DNA of 64,000 bases from Methanomassiliicoccus sp. GTDB lineage: Archaea; Thermoplasmatota; Thermoplasmata; Methanomassiliicoccales; Methanomassiliicoccaceae. Shown here piece by piece: positions 35,357-44,000 of the stretch. Position 1 is the stretch's first letter. Every line of letters starts with the position of its first letter. The notes under the pieces were generated by a model. The model saw only the letters and a program-made list of their open reading frames with translations. It was not told where the DNA came from and made no database searches. The stretch is taken from NCBI GenBank assembly GCA_012719175.1, contig JAAYAX010000015.1, positions 1-64,000 of the forward strand, given 5' to 3'. The translations under genes and the position numbers were made by a program.

Positions 35357-36772
35357 ATGAATGACAGGAGCATGCTGGTGGTCTGGGTCGTGGCGACCAT
35401 CATCATTTTCAGCCTTATAGCCGCATGGGCCTTGACCAGCCTTCCCAGCAGGGACGAGGATGGTGACGGACATCCCGATTCCCAGGACGCATTCCCCAAG
35501 GACGCATCGGAGTGGTCGGACAGCGACGGTGATGGAATAGGCGACAATGCTGACCTGTCCCCCTTCAAGGACAGCGATGGGGATGGGTACGATGATCCCG
35601 TGGATGCCTTCCCTTACGATAAGAACGAATGGAAGGACGACAACAGCAACGGCATAGGGGACAACTCGGACCCTCCCACCGCGGACACGGACGAGGACGG
35701 CTATGGGGACAACGTCGACCTTTACCCTAATGCCGACATGGGGTTCATGTTCAACATCTCCAGCGTAGTGATCCTCGATGAGGTGGACTATCTGGCCGAG
35801 AATGGGGATGTGTACTTCTACTTGAAGATCAACGGCGTGCTGCAGAACCGCATAGATAACTTGGGCGAGCCTTGGAGTTGCCACATCGGAAGAGAGATCA
35901 CCATAAGTGAGTCCTTCCGGTTCAACGTCGACGATAACCGGCGGTACACCTACATCGAGCTGACCATGTTCGACGAGGATATTCTGGAGGATGATGTGCT
36001 GGACATCAATGGGCGTACCTCTGCGGGACGCACCCTGTCGATCGTCTACGACATCGTCAACCGCACCTGGATCGGCAATGACGTCAATGGGCGTGCCGAC
36101 GGTTCCCTGGACGGTTCCGGGTCCAAGGACGATAATGACGCGGCCCTGTCCTTCGACATCCAGCTGGTCACGATAGATCCTAACCACATCTACACATGGA
36201 CGTACAAGAGCACGGCACACACGCTCCAGGTCTCGATCCCGCCCAGGTCCTACGCCGCCTATCGCAACAGCGATGTGGCCCGTTACTACTATTACGGCTA
36301 CGAGAGCAGCGATGTGCAGCAGTTCGTCACTTCGAACGACCCCATTGTCATTGACGTCGCGAACAAACTGAGGCAAATGGCCAACAGCCGGGGTTACACC
36401 GAGGTGGAGACCATCAATTTCGTGCTCCGCTTCTGCCAGACCATGAAATATTCTTATGACAACGCGTCCATGGATGCTGATGAGTACTGGCGGTTCCCGG
36501 TGGAGACCCTCTATGACGAGACCGGCGACTGCGAGGACACCTCCTTCCTGTTCTCCTCGATCTCCGAGGCCATGGGTTATGATGCATCGATACTTCTGTT
36601 CCCTGGCCATGCGGCGGTGGGGGTGGCGTCCGATGATGCCACGGGAACCTACGTCCGGGGCAGCAACAACGTTCGATACTACTATTGCGAGACCACCTCT
36701 CCAGGTTGGGAGATGGGCGAGCTCCCGCAAGAGCTTGAGGGGCAGGAAGTGGACGTCGTCCTGGTGAGCTGA
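35357..36772 (+). CDS. Thrombospondin-type-3-repeat, membrane-anchored transglutaminase-like protein
   Basis: A 471-residue protein with an N-terminal membrane anchor ([19 protein letters not shown]), a calcium-binding thrombospondin-type-3 region (~35-120; repeated [29 protein letters not shown]), a beta-rich middle domain, and the same C-terminal transglutaminase-like core as the upstream gene ([39 protein letters not shown]). The shared [13 protein letters not shown] segment shows the two genes are related; only the N-terminal halves differ. The start at 35357 removes 13 residues of poor quality. Inferred role: calcium-stabilised cell-wall or surface enzyme. Confidence 0.87.
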   Translation: MNDRSMLVVWVVATIIIFSLIAAWALTSLPSRDEDGDGHPDSQDAFPKDASEWSDSDGDGIGDNADLSPFKDSDGDGYDDPVDAFPYDKNEWKDDNSNGIGDNSDPPTADTDEDGYGDNVDLYPNADMGFMFNISSVVILDEVDYLAENGDVYFYLKINGVLQNRIDNLGEPWSCHIGREITISESFRFNVDDNRRYTYIELTMFDEDILEDDVLDINGRTSAGRTLSIVYDIVNRTWIGNDVNGRADGSLDGSGSKDDNDAALSFDIQLVTIDPNHIYTWTYKSTAHTLQVSIPPRSYAAYRNSDVARYYYYGYESSDVQQFVTSNDPIVIDVANKLRQMANSRGYTEVETINFVLRFCQTMKYSYDNASMDADEYWRFPVETLYDETGDCEDTSFLFSSISEAMGYDASILLFPGHAAVGVASDDATGTYVRGSNNVRYYYCETTSPGWEMGELPQELEGQEVDVVLVS

Positions 36773-37003
36773 TTGCTCCGGTTTCCGGCGGACAACGATC
36801 GTCCGCCTGTGGCATGTAGAATGTGATCGCTGATCCTTCCATTCATTGTTAAGGGGGTCCTACCCAGGTGCGATATTCAATCAATCAGGCTATCTTTATA
36901 TTTTAAGTCCGATATCATTCGTGATGACTAGGCATTATATTATTTATATTGTCTAAGGGACTCGCGATGCCCAGGCTAAAAAGGGATTGGGGAAGACCTG
37001 AGC

Positions 37004-39919
37004 ATGTGGGCGTTCATACTTTGCATCATCTATGTTATTTTCGCCTTCGCCTGCCTCGCCGTCCTCATAGCCCTTTACGATAGGCGACCGTTGCGGATAA
37101 GGTCCGGACTGGTGATGTTGCCGGCCTGCGCTCTGATATCGGTCGGCGCCATTCTGCAGATGTTCCTACCCTACCAAGGCACCCTCCAGGTTCTCTACTA
37201 TTTTAACGTCCTGATGTTTGTCGTCGTCTACACTGGCTTCATATTCTTCGTGGGCGAGTTCACGGGCCGCTTCGACCCCCTGGAGAGGAAGAACCTGGCC
37301 CTCATTCTGATCGTCCCAGTTCTAGCCGCGTTCTCTATCATCACCGATAACTGGCTACACCTCTGGAACTCCAATTTCTACCTATCTACGCTGCCCGACT
37401 ACGAGGTCCCCTTCCTCCTGTGGGATTTCTCGTACATGAACATAGTGTGGTCTATCTTCTGCTTCGCCTCGGGGGCCGTGCTCCTGTACTATCTGAGCAG
37501 AACATTGCACAGGACAGGTAACTGGATCTTGCTCGCCGTGTTCTACCTTGGTGCCGCCATGTGCGTCACCTTGAACATAATGGCGTTCTTCACAGTGGAC
37601 CTGATGGTCATGCCCGTCGATGGCCTAACCTTTACTCTGGGAATCCTGTCCTTCTACATCAGTGCCTTGGTCTTCGGTATGTTCGACATCGCGCCTGTGG
37701 CCCGCAAGAAGATGTTGGACCTGATGAAGGATGCCATTTTCGTCCTGGACTCGGAGGGTATGATAAACGACGTCAACACCAGCGGTCTGAAGCTCCTCCG
37801 CAGGGAAAGAAAGGATGTCATCCTCCAGAAGTCCGATATCCTCCTAGAAAGGTTCCCCGCCCTGGATCACTTTCTAAAGGAACCGGAAGAGAAGGGGGAG
37901 ACGGAGTTCAAGGATGTCGATGATCGCACCTTCGAGGCCAAGGTGAGCGTCTTCGATTACGGGAGGATGAAGAAGACTGGGCGGATGCTTGTCCTCAAGG
38001 ATGTCACGCTGAGCAGGCAGATAGAGAAAAAATTCCGCGAGGCTGAGTTCCAGATGAAGCTGGCCGATACCAACCGGAGATACAGGACCATCATCGAGAA
38101 CCAGACCGAGGCCATCCTGACCTTCGACAGGAACGGCCAGATCACATTCTTTAACCCCGTCTTCGAGAGGATCGCGGAGAGGAGCACCAAGCAGATGGCC
38201 GATTCGAGGATCGGTGACCTGCTGAGCGAGGATGACGACAGGGCGTTGTGGGATCGGATAGAGAAGGCCACTCCCGAAGCCCCGGTCTTCCACTTCGAAC
38301 ACGTCGTCAGCCTCCTCGACGGGTCAGACATGTGGATCCATTGGCAGGGGAAGGTCCACTTTTCCGAGAGCGGAGAGCTGACCGAGGTCCAGACGGCCGG
38401 CATCGATATCACGGAAAAGAGGAAGAAAGAGGCCGAATACCAGGCCATCGTGGAATGCCAGAAAGAGCTGATCGTGCGCCGGCAGAGGGGGGGAACCATA
38501 ACCTTCGCCAACCAAGCTTTCTCCGAGTTCTACGGGATCCCCAACGAGAAGCTGATAGGGAGCACTTTCTTCCCTTCGGTAGACGAGGAAGACAACCTGA
38601 GATTCCGGGAGGCGCTGAGGTGCCTCACTCCTGGACTTCCGGACAGCGACCCTGTGAAGCTCAGGATCCTCCGGGGGCAGGACGATCTCAGGACCACCGA
38701 GTGGAGACTCCGGGGCATCTTCGATTCCAAGGGCCAGATGGTGGAGTATCAGACGGTGGGCAATGATATCACAGAGAAGTTGCGGATGGAGCAGGAGCTC
38801 AATAAGACGCAGAAGTTGGAGTCCCTGGGGGTTTTGGCAGGGGGCATCGCCCATGACTTCAACAATCTGCTGACGTCAATAATCAGCAACATCGAGGTGG
38901 CGGCCAAGGACATCCCCTCGGGAGAGCGAAGCAGGTATCGTCTGGAGGAGGCCGTCCGATCTGCATTGAACGCCAGGAACCTCACCCAGCAGCTCCTTAC
39001 ATACTCCAAGGGAGGTAAGCCCGTGAAGGAGCCGACCGACCTGGGGGAGCTCCTCCAGAAGACCATCGAGTTCACCTTGACCGGCACCAATGTGAGGGCC
39101 GATTACCGCATCGCCGAAGACCTCCGCCCGATAAGTGCGGACCGCTTCCAGATCGAGCAGGTGATCAATAACCTGATCATCAATGCGGTGCAGGCGATGC
39201 CGGAGGGGGGCAAGATCTTCGTCAAGGCCTCCAATTCCGACAGGTACTTCCGCTCGCTCGACAAGGAGGGGGGCCAAGGGTTCATCAAGGTAAAGATCAC
39301 CGATCAGGGACCGGGGATCCCCGCCGACGTACTGGGCAAGATCTTCGACCCTTTCTTCACCACTAAGGACAACGGAACCGGGCTGGGGCTGTCGACCGTG
39401 CAGTCCATCGTCAAGAACCACGGGGGATTCATCGACGTGGAATCGGAGCCCGGGTTGGGAACGTCATTCAACATCTATCTCCCGACCAGCAATGCTCCGG
39501 CCATTTCGGCACCGGAGGCGGTGGGGAGCGAGGGGCAAGTCAGGGCTTCCAGGATCCTCATCATGGACGACGAGGAGGCCATCCTGGAGGTCCTCTCCAC
39601 CATCCTCATGGACCTGGGTCACAGTGTGGAGATGGCCCGGACAGGAGAGGAGGCCATCGAACAGGTCTCACGTTCGCTGACCGAAGGCAGGCTTTTCGAC
39701 CTTCTCATCATGGACCTGACCATCCGGGGAGGGATGGGGGGCAAGGACGCCATCCAGGAGATCCTCAAGTTGGACGGAAGCGTCAAGGCCATGGTATCCA
39801 GCGGCTATTCCAACGACCCGGTGATGTCCGAGCCCCGGAAGTACGGGTTCATCGATTTCCTTCCCAAGCCCTATTCCATCCAGGACCTGAAGGACAAGCT
39901 GGCGCGGCTCCTCCTCTAG
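37004..39919 (+). CDS. 7TM hybrid histidine kinase with C-terminal receiver
   Basis: A 971-residue membrane sensor. Residues ~1-230 form an N-terminal seven-helix histidine-kinase domain (7TM type). Three PAS-like segments follow (~240-345, 360-475, 480-595). HisKA has His617 in AHDFNN, then an HATPase with INNLIINAVQA, DQGPGIP and GTGLGLSTV. The end (~850-970) is a receiver with MDDEE and phospho-acceptor Asp904 in LLIMDLT, and Lys in FLPKPYS. Unlike its island neighbours it uses the standard HD-type box and carries the receiver at the C-terminus. The 231-bp gap upstream is AT-rich (TTATATTTTAAG at ~36894-36905). Confidence 0.92.
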   Translation: MWAFILCIIYVIFAFACLAVLIALYDRRPLRIRSGLVMLPACALISVGAILQMFLPYQGTLQVLYYFNVLMFVVVYTGFIFFVGEFTGRFDPLERKNLALILIVPVLAAFSIITDNWLHLWNSNFYLSTLPDYEVPFLLWDFSYMNIVWSIFCFASGAVLLYYLSRTLHRTGNWILLAVFYLGAAMCVTLNIMAFFTVDLMVMPVDGLTFTLGILSFYISALVFGMFDIAPVARKKMLDLMKDAIFVLDSEGMINDVNTSGLKLLRRERKDVILQKSDILLERFPALDHFLKEPEEKGETEFKDVDDRTFEAKVSVFDYGRMKKTGRMLVLKDVTLSRQIEKKFREAEFQMKLADTNRRYRTIIENQTEAILTFDRNGQITFFNPVFERIAERSTKQMADSRIGDLLSEDDDRALWDRIEKATPEAPVFHFEHVVSLLDGSDMWIHWQGKVHFSESGELTEVQTAGIDITEKRKKEAEYQAIVECQKELIVRRQRGGTITFANQAFSEFYGIPNEKLIGSTFFPSVDEEDNLRFREALRCLTPGLPDSDPVKLRILRGQDDLRTTEWRLRGIFDSKGQMVEYQTVGNDITEKLRMEQELNKTQKLESLGVLAGGIAHDFNNLLTSIISNIEVAAKDIPSGERSRYRLEEAVRSALNARNLTQQLLTYSKGGKPVKEPTDLGELLQKTIEFTLTGTNVRADYRIAEDLRPISADRFQIEQVINNLIINAVQAMPEGGKIFVKASNSDRYFRSLDKEGGQGFIKVKITDQGPGIPADVLGKIFDPFFTTKDNGTGLGLSTVQSIVKNHGGFIDVESEPGLGTSFNIYLPTSNAPAISAPEAVGSEGQVRASRILIMDDEEAILEVLSTILMDLGHSVEMARTGEEAIEQVSRSLTEGRLFDLLIMDLTIRGGMGGKDAIQEILKLDGSVKAMVSSGYSNDPVMSEPRKYGFIDFLPKPYSIQDLKDKLARLLL

Positions 39920-40111
39920 TAATTAGTCATTATGCCATTATCGGAGCGCGCCTCGTTCCCCGTTAGTACGGCCGTTGACCACATTTATCCATCCGTTTGT
40001 ATTATCTTTCATGATAACATACCCGGTGCTGCACCGTTGAGGGATGGGGGACGTGCTAACGCCGGTGCTATCGCATCGGTGGGTAATAGCACGGATTGCA
40101 GGTGATTCAAA

Positions 40112-42232
40112 ATGTCCATGGAGAGAAGATACTGTAAGGCCAGAAAGAGCATGGCAGTCGCCGTGACCGTCCTGGTCTTCCTGGGCTCCTTCGTCATGAC
40201 GGCACCTCCGGCCGCAGCCTGGGTGTATGACGATCCCCTTACGAGCAGCTATGTGAAGATCACGTCGGGCAGTGGTTCATTCAGCAGCCTCTCGACCAGT
40301 TCAAAGCAGATATATGTTGATAGCGGCGAGAGCATCTACGGTTCGATCGTGCTGGAAACCCATAACAGCATGTCCGCCACCGATAAGGCGCCGCTCATCG
40401 GCACTACAAGTTGGGGATCGCATAGTTCCAGCTATTGGGAGATAGAGAATTGGATCTCCACGGGCACCAACAGCTACGTGTCCAGCAACATAGCCGTCAA
40501 TGCACCCACCGCCGCGGGCACCTACTACCTCATATTTGCTTTCGGTGCGGAGTATACAGGCGCGCAGCTGGCCTCCTGCACCAATTGGAGGTATGCAGAT
40601 GTCCATGGGGAGATATGGAACGACGGTAACGATATCGCCCAGCTGTCGGCCGCCAAGATCTCACAGATGCAGTCTTCTGGACGGACGACCGTCAACTACC
40701 TATTCGATCAAGGATCCCAGAGCTGGACCATACCAGGTGACGCGGTCACCGTGGTGGTCTCGGATGCAGGGACCATCCCATCTCCCTTCTCCACCAGCCA
40801 GATCACTCTGGGATCTGGTACGGAGTCCTTCTCCACCATCTCGCAGAGCAACAAGCAGATCACCGTCGCTCCCGGAAGTCGCCTGACCGGGAGCATTAGC
40901 GTCGATGCTAGGAACAACATGGGTTCCAGCGCCGGACCGTTGGTGGCCACCTCCACCTGGGGCACTAGCAGCTCTTCGTACTGGGTCATCCGTAACGAGG
41001 TCACTCCGGGAACGGCCCAGTACACTACCAGCGGCATATCGATGATCGCTCCCAGCAACCCCGGGACCTACTATATCATCATAGCATTCAGCGATGAGTA
41101 TGACGGGGCGCAGGTAGCATCCTGCACAAGTCAAGGATATGGTGACGGCAGTGCCGTATGGGACGATGGTAATGACCTCGCGGACCTATCCTCCGCTCAG
41201 ATCTCCAGCGCCCAGACGAACGGAAGGGCGAGCGTGCAATATCTTTTCGCGGGCGGTCTCCAGCAGTATGTCATCCCGGTGGCGGCCATCACCATCATCG
41301 TGAAAGGCAGTGTGGTGACACATCTGGATGATCCCTTGACGCAAAGCTACGTGAAGATCCAATCGGGAACTGGTTCCTTCAGTTCTGTAACGACCACCAA
41401 CAAGCAGATCGTGGTGGAACCGGGAGCGGCGCTCACGGGTTCCGTGGCCATGCTCGCCAAGAACGATCTGAAGAGCACCGATGCAGCTCCTCTCGTCGGT
41501 CTGACGAGCTGGGGCTCGCACAGCAGCAACTTCTGGAGCATCAACAATTGGATCTCCACAGGCACCAACAGCTACGTGTCCAGCAACATAGCCGTCAACG
41601 CCCCCTCCTCCGAAGGTACTTACTACCTGATCTTCGCGTTCAACGCAGAGCTCAACGGTGCCCAGGTCGCGTCCTGCACCAACTGGAGGCATGAGGGCGG
41701 CGTGGTGTGGAACGATGGCAATGACATTGCCAGCTTCTCCTCGCATAAGATAGCGGAGATACAATCGAACGGGCGGACAACGGTCAGCTACCTGTTCACG
41801 ACCTGGTCCCAGGAATGGACCGTGCCTTCTGATGCCATTAAGATAGTGGTCGCCGACGAGAAGGAGGGAGTTGCGCTCCTGGGCACGATCTCCGGCAGGG
41901 TGGTTTATTCCAACGCTGATCCAGTGGGAGGGGCCAGCGTGGTATTGTCCAGCGGGTCCACGGTGCTGACCGATACCGATGGATGGTTCTCGATCGACCT
42001 GTCACCCGGCAGCTACGATCTCACCTTGCGGAAGACGGGTTGCGAAGAAAGGCATGTCCAGGTGGCCGTAGGGACCGGACAGTCCCTGAACATGGGGGAG
42101 ATCGTAATGCAGGAGGTGTCCACGACCTCAGACCCTACCTCGTCCCAGCTTCTTCCTTGGGCTTTCGGAGGGATGATCCTGGTGGGTGTGGTCCTGGCTG
42201 CCCTGCTACTCGTCCAACGCAGGGGGCGATAG
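40112..42232 (+). CDS. Three-repeat surface protein with carboxypeptidase-regulatory-like domain
   Basis: A 706-residue protein. A signal peptide (AVAVTVLVFLGSFVMTAPPAAAW) is followed by three tandem ~183-residue domains (DNA ~40229-40770, 40775-41315, 41327-41870), each with SxSF...KQI, SYW or FW, and GTYY(L/I)IFAF motifs. Then a carboxypeptidase-regulatory-like beta sandwich (GRVVYSNADPVGGASVVL, ~592-670) and a C-terminal transmembrane helix (WAFGGMILVGVVLAALLLV). The repeat family is not one I recognise. GGTGAT at 40101-40106 fixes the ATG at 40112. The protein is exported and anchored at its C-terminus. Confidence 0.87.
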   Translation: MSMERRYCKARKSMAVAVTVLVFLGSFVMTAPPAAAWVYDDPLTSSYVKITSGSGSFSSLSTSSKQIYVDSGESIYGSIVLETHNSMSATDKAPLIGTTSWGSHSSSYWEIENWISTGTNSYVSSNIAVNAPTAAGTYYLIFAFGAEYTGAQLASCTNWRYADVHGEIWNDGNDIAQLSAAKISQMQSSGRTTVNYLFDQGSQSWTIPGDAVTVVVSDAGTIPSPFSTSQITLGSGTESFSTISQSNKQITVAPGSRLTGSISVDARNNMGSSAGPLVATSTWGTSSSSYWVIRNEVTPGTAQYTTSGISMIAPSNPGTYYIIIAFSDEYDGAQVASCTSQGYGDGSAVWDDGNDLADLSSAQISSAQTNGRASVQYLFAGGLQQYVIPVAAITIIVKGSVVTHLDDPLTQSYVKIQSGTGSFSSVTTTNKQIVVEPGAALTGSVAMLAKNDLKSTDAAPLVGLTSWGSHSSNFWSINNWISTGTNSYVSSNIAVNAPSSEGTYYLIFAFNAELNGAQVASCTNWRHEGGVVWNDGNDIASFSSHKIAEIQSNGRTTVSYLFTTWSQEWTVPSDAIKIVVADEKEGVALLGTISGRVVYSNADPVGGASVVLSSGSTVLTDTDGWFSIDLSPGSYDLTLRKTGCEERHVQVAVGTGQSLNMGEIVMQEVSTTSDPTSSQLLPWAFGGMILVGVVLAALLLVQRRGR

Positions 42233-42242
42233 ACCATCTCCC

Positions 42243-42255
42243 TTCCTTTTTTTCC
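42243..42255 (+). terminator. Poly-T terminator of the three-repeat surface gene
   Basis: CCTTTTTTTCC lies ~12 bp after the stop at 42232; no hairpin precedes it. T-tracts are typical archaeal terminators. Confidence 0.5.
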
Positions 42256-42442
42256 AACATCAAAAATGGAGCCTCTGCTATCGGATCGGATGCGCTCGGT
42301 CGCCTAGGTCGTCCCTTTTGTTGTGGAGATGAAGCCGAAGCGGCGATGGTCCGATGTGCCTCCCGGGCAGCAGCTCCATGGTAAGATCCCATCGCTCCAT
42401 GAACGCATCGCCGTGAGAGCATCCCGTCATAATCATAGCGGA

Positions 42443-43618
42443 TCAGTGGCAGGCGACCGTCGAGTTCTGTTCCGTTATGTCCTGGCAGACCCCCTCTATG
42501 GTGAGGGTCCTGCCACCATCGTCCTTGAGGAAGTTGAGACGTATCACGAAAGTACGGACGGACCCGTCCCGCCTTATCACCCGATACTTGTACTGAAGAT
42601 ATGGATAGGGGTGACCGCTGGCATAGTCATTGTTCTCGATCTCCGCAAGCCGCTCGCGGTCATCTGGATGAACGAACTCCTGAAGGTAGGTATCGCGGGA
42701 CATGAGGTAACCCCCCTCCTTCTCCGCGGTGGTGCCGAAGAGAGCGAAGAACTGGTCGTTCAGTTCCATGGTACGGGTGCCAAGGTCGTACTTCCAGAAT
42801 GCGATGCTCGCCATTTTCATGGCCATGGTAAGGCGGCTCAGATTCTCCTGGGACCTCTCTTCAGCCCTCTTGCGCTCGGTTATGTCAGTGAACACTGCCA
42901 GATGGCCCGGTCCGTCCTCGAGGTTGATGCTCGCAACTATAAGATGGAAGGGAAAGTGCGTACCGTCCTTCCGTAGCCCCATGAGTTCCGTTTCAATAAG
43001 GATCGTGCCGGCCTCGCTATCGGCTGGTAATAAGGGGCCCTGGTCCCGTTGGGAGGGCTCCAGGAGGAGGTTGAAGTCCATCTTCAAGAATTCGGCCTTG
43101 TCTTCGTAGCCGAACATGTGCATGAAGCGCTGATTGGCGTACAGGGCCTTCCCGTGCCTTCCCACCCCCAAGGCCACGGGGGCGTCCTCGATGATAGAGC
43201 GAAAACGCTCCTCGCTCTGGCGGAGAAGCATCTCGGAGCGGTGCCGGGAGATCGCCTGCCTGAGGTGATGCCGCAGCTCGGCGAACTGGGAGATCGGGTC
43301 CCCGCCCTTCTGTAAATAGAAGTCAGCGCCGTTGTTCAGCGCCTCGATGACGACCCCCTCGCGGCCCTTTCCGGTGAAGAGGATGAACGGTATCCCCTTG
43401 TGCTTGTCCCTCACCATCTTCAGAAGCTCGATCCCGTTGATCTCCGGCATCTGGTAGTCTGATATCACCGCATCGTACTCCTTGCTTGACATCAAGGACA
43501 TGGCCTCCTTTCCGGACAGCGCGGTGTCCACCTTGGCGTCTCCGGACTGCTCGATGAATATCTTACCGATCTCCAGAAGACTCATCTCATCATCAACGTA
43601 CAGGATTTGGAGCATCAA
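42443..43618 (-). CDS. REC-PAS-PAS protein lacking a kinase domain
   Basis: A 391-residue relative of the two REC-PAS kinases. The receiver keeps Asp9/Asp10, phospho-acceptor Asp54 and the downstream TGKGRE segment, and two PAS domains follow (APVALGVGRHG; MASIAFWKYDLG). The frame stops right after the second PAS with DITEQNSTVACH. The paralogues continue with a third PAS and the kinase; the ~200 bp after this stop show no kinase remnant. It may be a stand-alone receiver-sensor, perhaps signalling to one of the neighbouring kinases, or a truncated gene. Confidence 0.85.
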   Translation of the reverse strand: MMLQILYVDDEMSLLEIGKIFIEQSGDAKVDTALSGKEAMSLMSSKEYDAVISDYQMPEINGIELLKMVRDKHKGIPFILFTGKGREGVVIEALNNGADFYLQKGGDPISQFAELRHHLRQAISRHRSEMLLRQSEERFRSIIEDAPVALGVGRHGKALYANQRFMHMFGYEDKAEFLKMDFNLLLEPSQRDQGPLLPADSEAGTILIETELMGLRKDGTHFPFHLIVASINLEDGPGHLAVFTDITERKRAEERSQENLSRLTMAMKMASIAFWKYDLGTRTMELNDQFFALFGTTAEKEGGYLMSRDTYLQEFVHPDDRERLAEIENNDYASGHPYPYLQYKYRVIRRDGSVRTFVIRLNFLKDDGGRTLTIEGVCQDITEQNSTVACH

Positions 43619-44000
43619 GGACCACCGATTTCTTCATGATAGGCTTACAGGTTCAATATGCCTTTTATGGTCATCCAGATGATTCTAATTATTTAATTCT
43701 ATATTAACATTTAACCACGAACCCTTCCAGAACGTGGAGGGAACAGCCTTCGAGCGGACCATGAGGCTGGTCCTTTTTGCTCACGGTGAATCTGCGGTGG
43801 GCCGGGGTCGATTAGGCTGGCGACACCGGTCAGATCTGCCATGCATCAAGGTCACTGGCCGAGCTACGGCGGAGGGGCAACCATTATGATTCGTAGAACG
43901 ATTGTCGGACCCGGGCTGGATGCGAGAGGGACGCTTTCGCATCATGGCGCCATGGGAGATCGGAGCACCCAGAGGGCATATGGAAGGCAGAGGAGGAGGT
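43619..44000. other. Intergenic region upstream of the ABC exporter
   Basis: No gene seen in these 382 bases. An AT-rich patch (TTATTTAATTCTATATTAACATTTAA, ~43689-43714) can give promoters in both directions: on the minus strand it is ~80 bp upstream of the REC-PAS-PAS gene, on the plus strand it precedes the exporter. In-frame codons upstream of 44001 back to 43902 look unconserved. Confidence 0.4.

Noticed and set aside
35309-36730. Long minus-strand frame (473 codons) opposite the thrombospondin-type-3/transglutaminase gene.
   Set aside because: No domain; the plus-strand gene has repeats, catalytic motifs and a paralogue nearby.
37004-42232. TAG stops of the hybrid kinase and the three-repeat gene as possible pyrrolysine codons.
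   Set aside because: Both proteins end at the natural family boundary, and the bases after each TAG do not continue a conserved domain.
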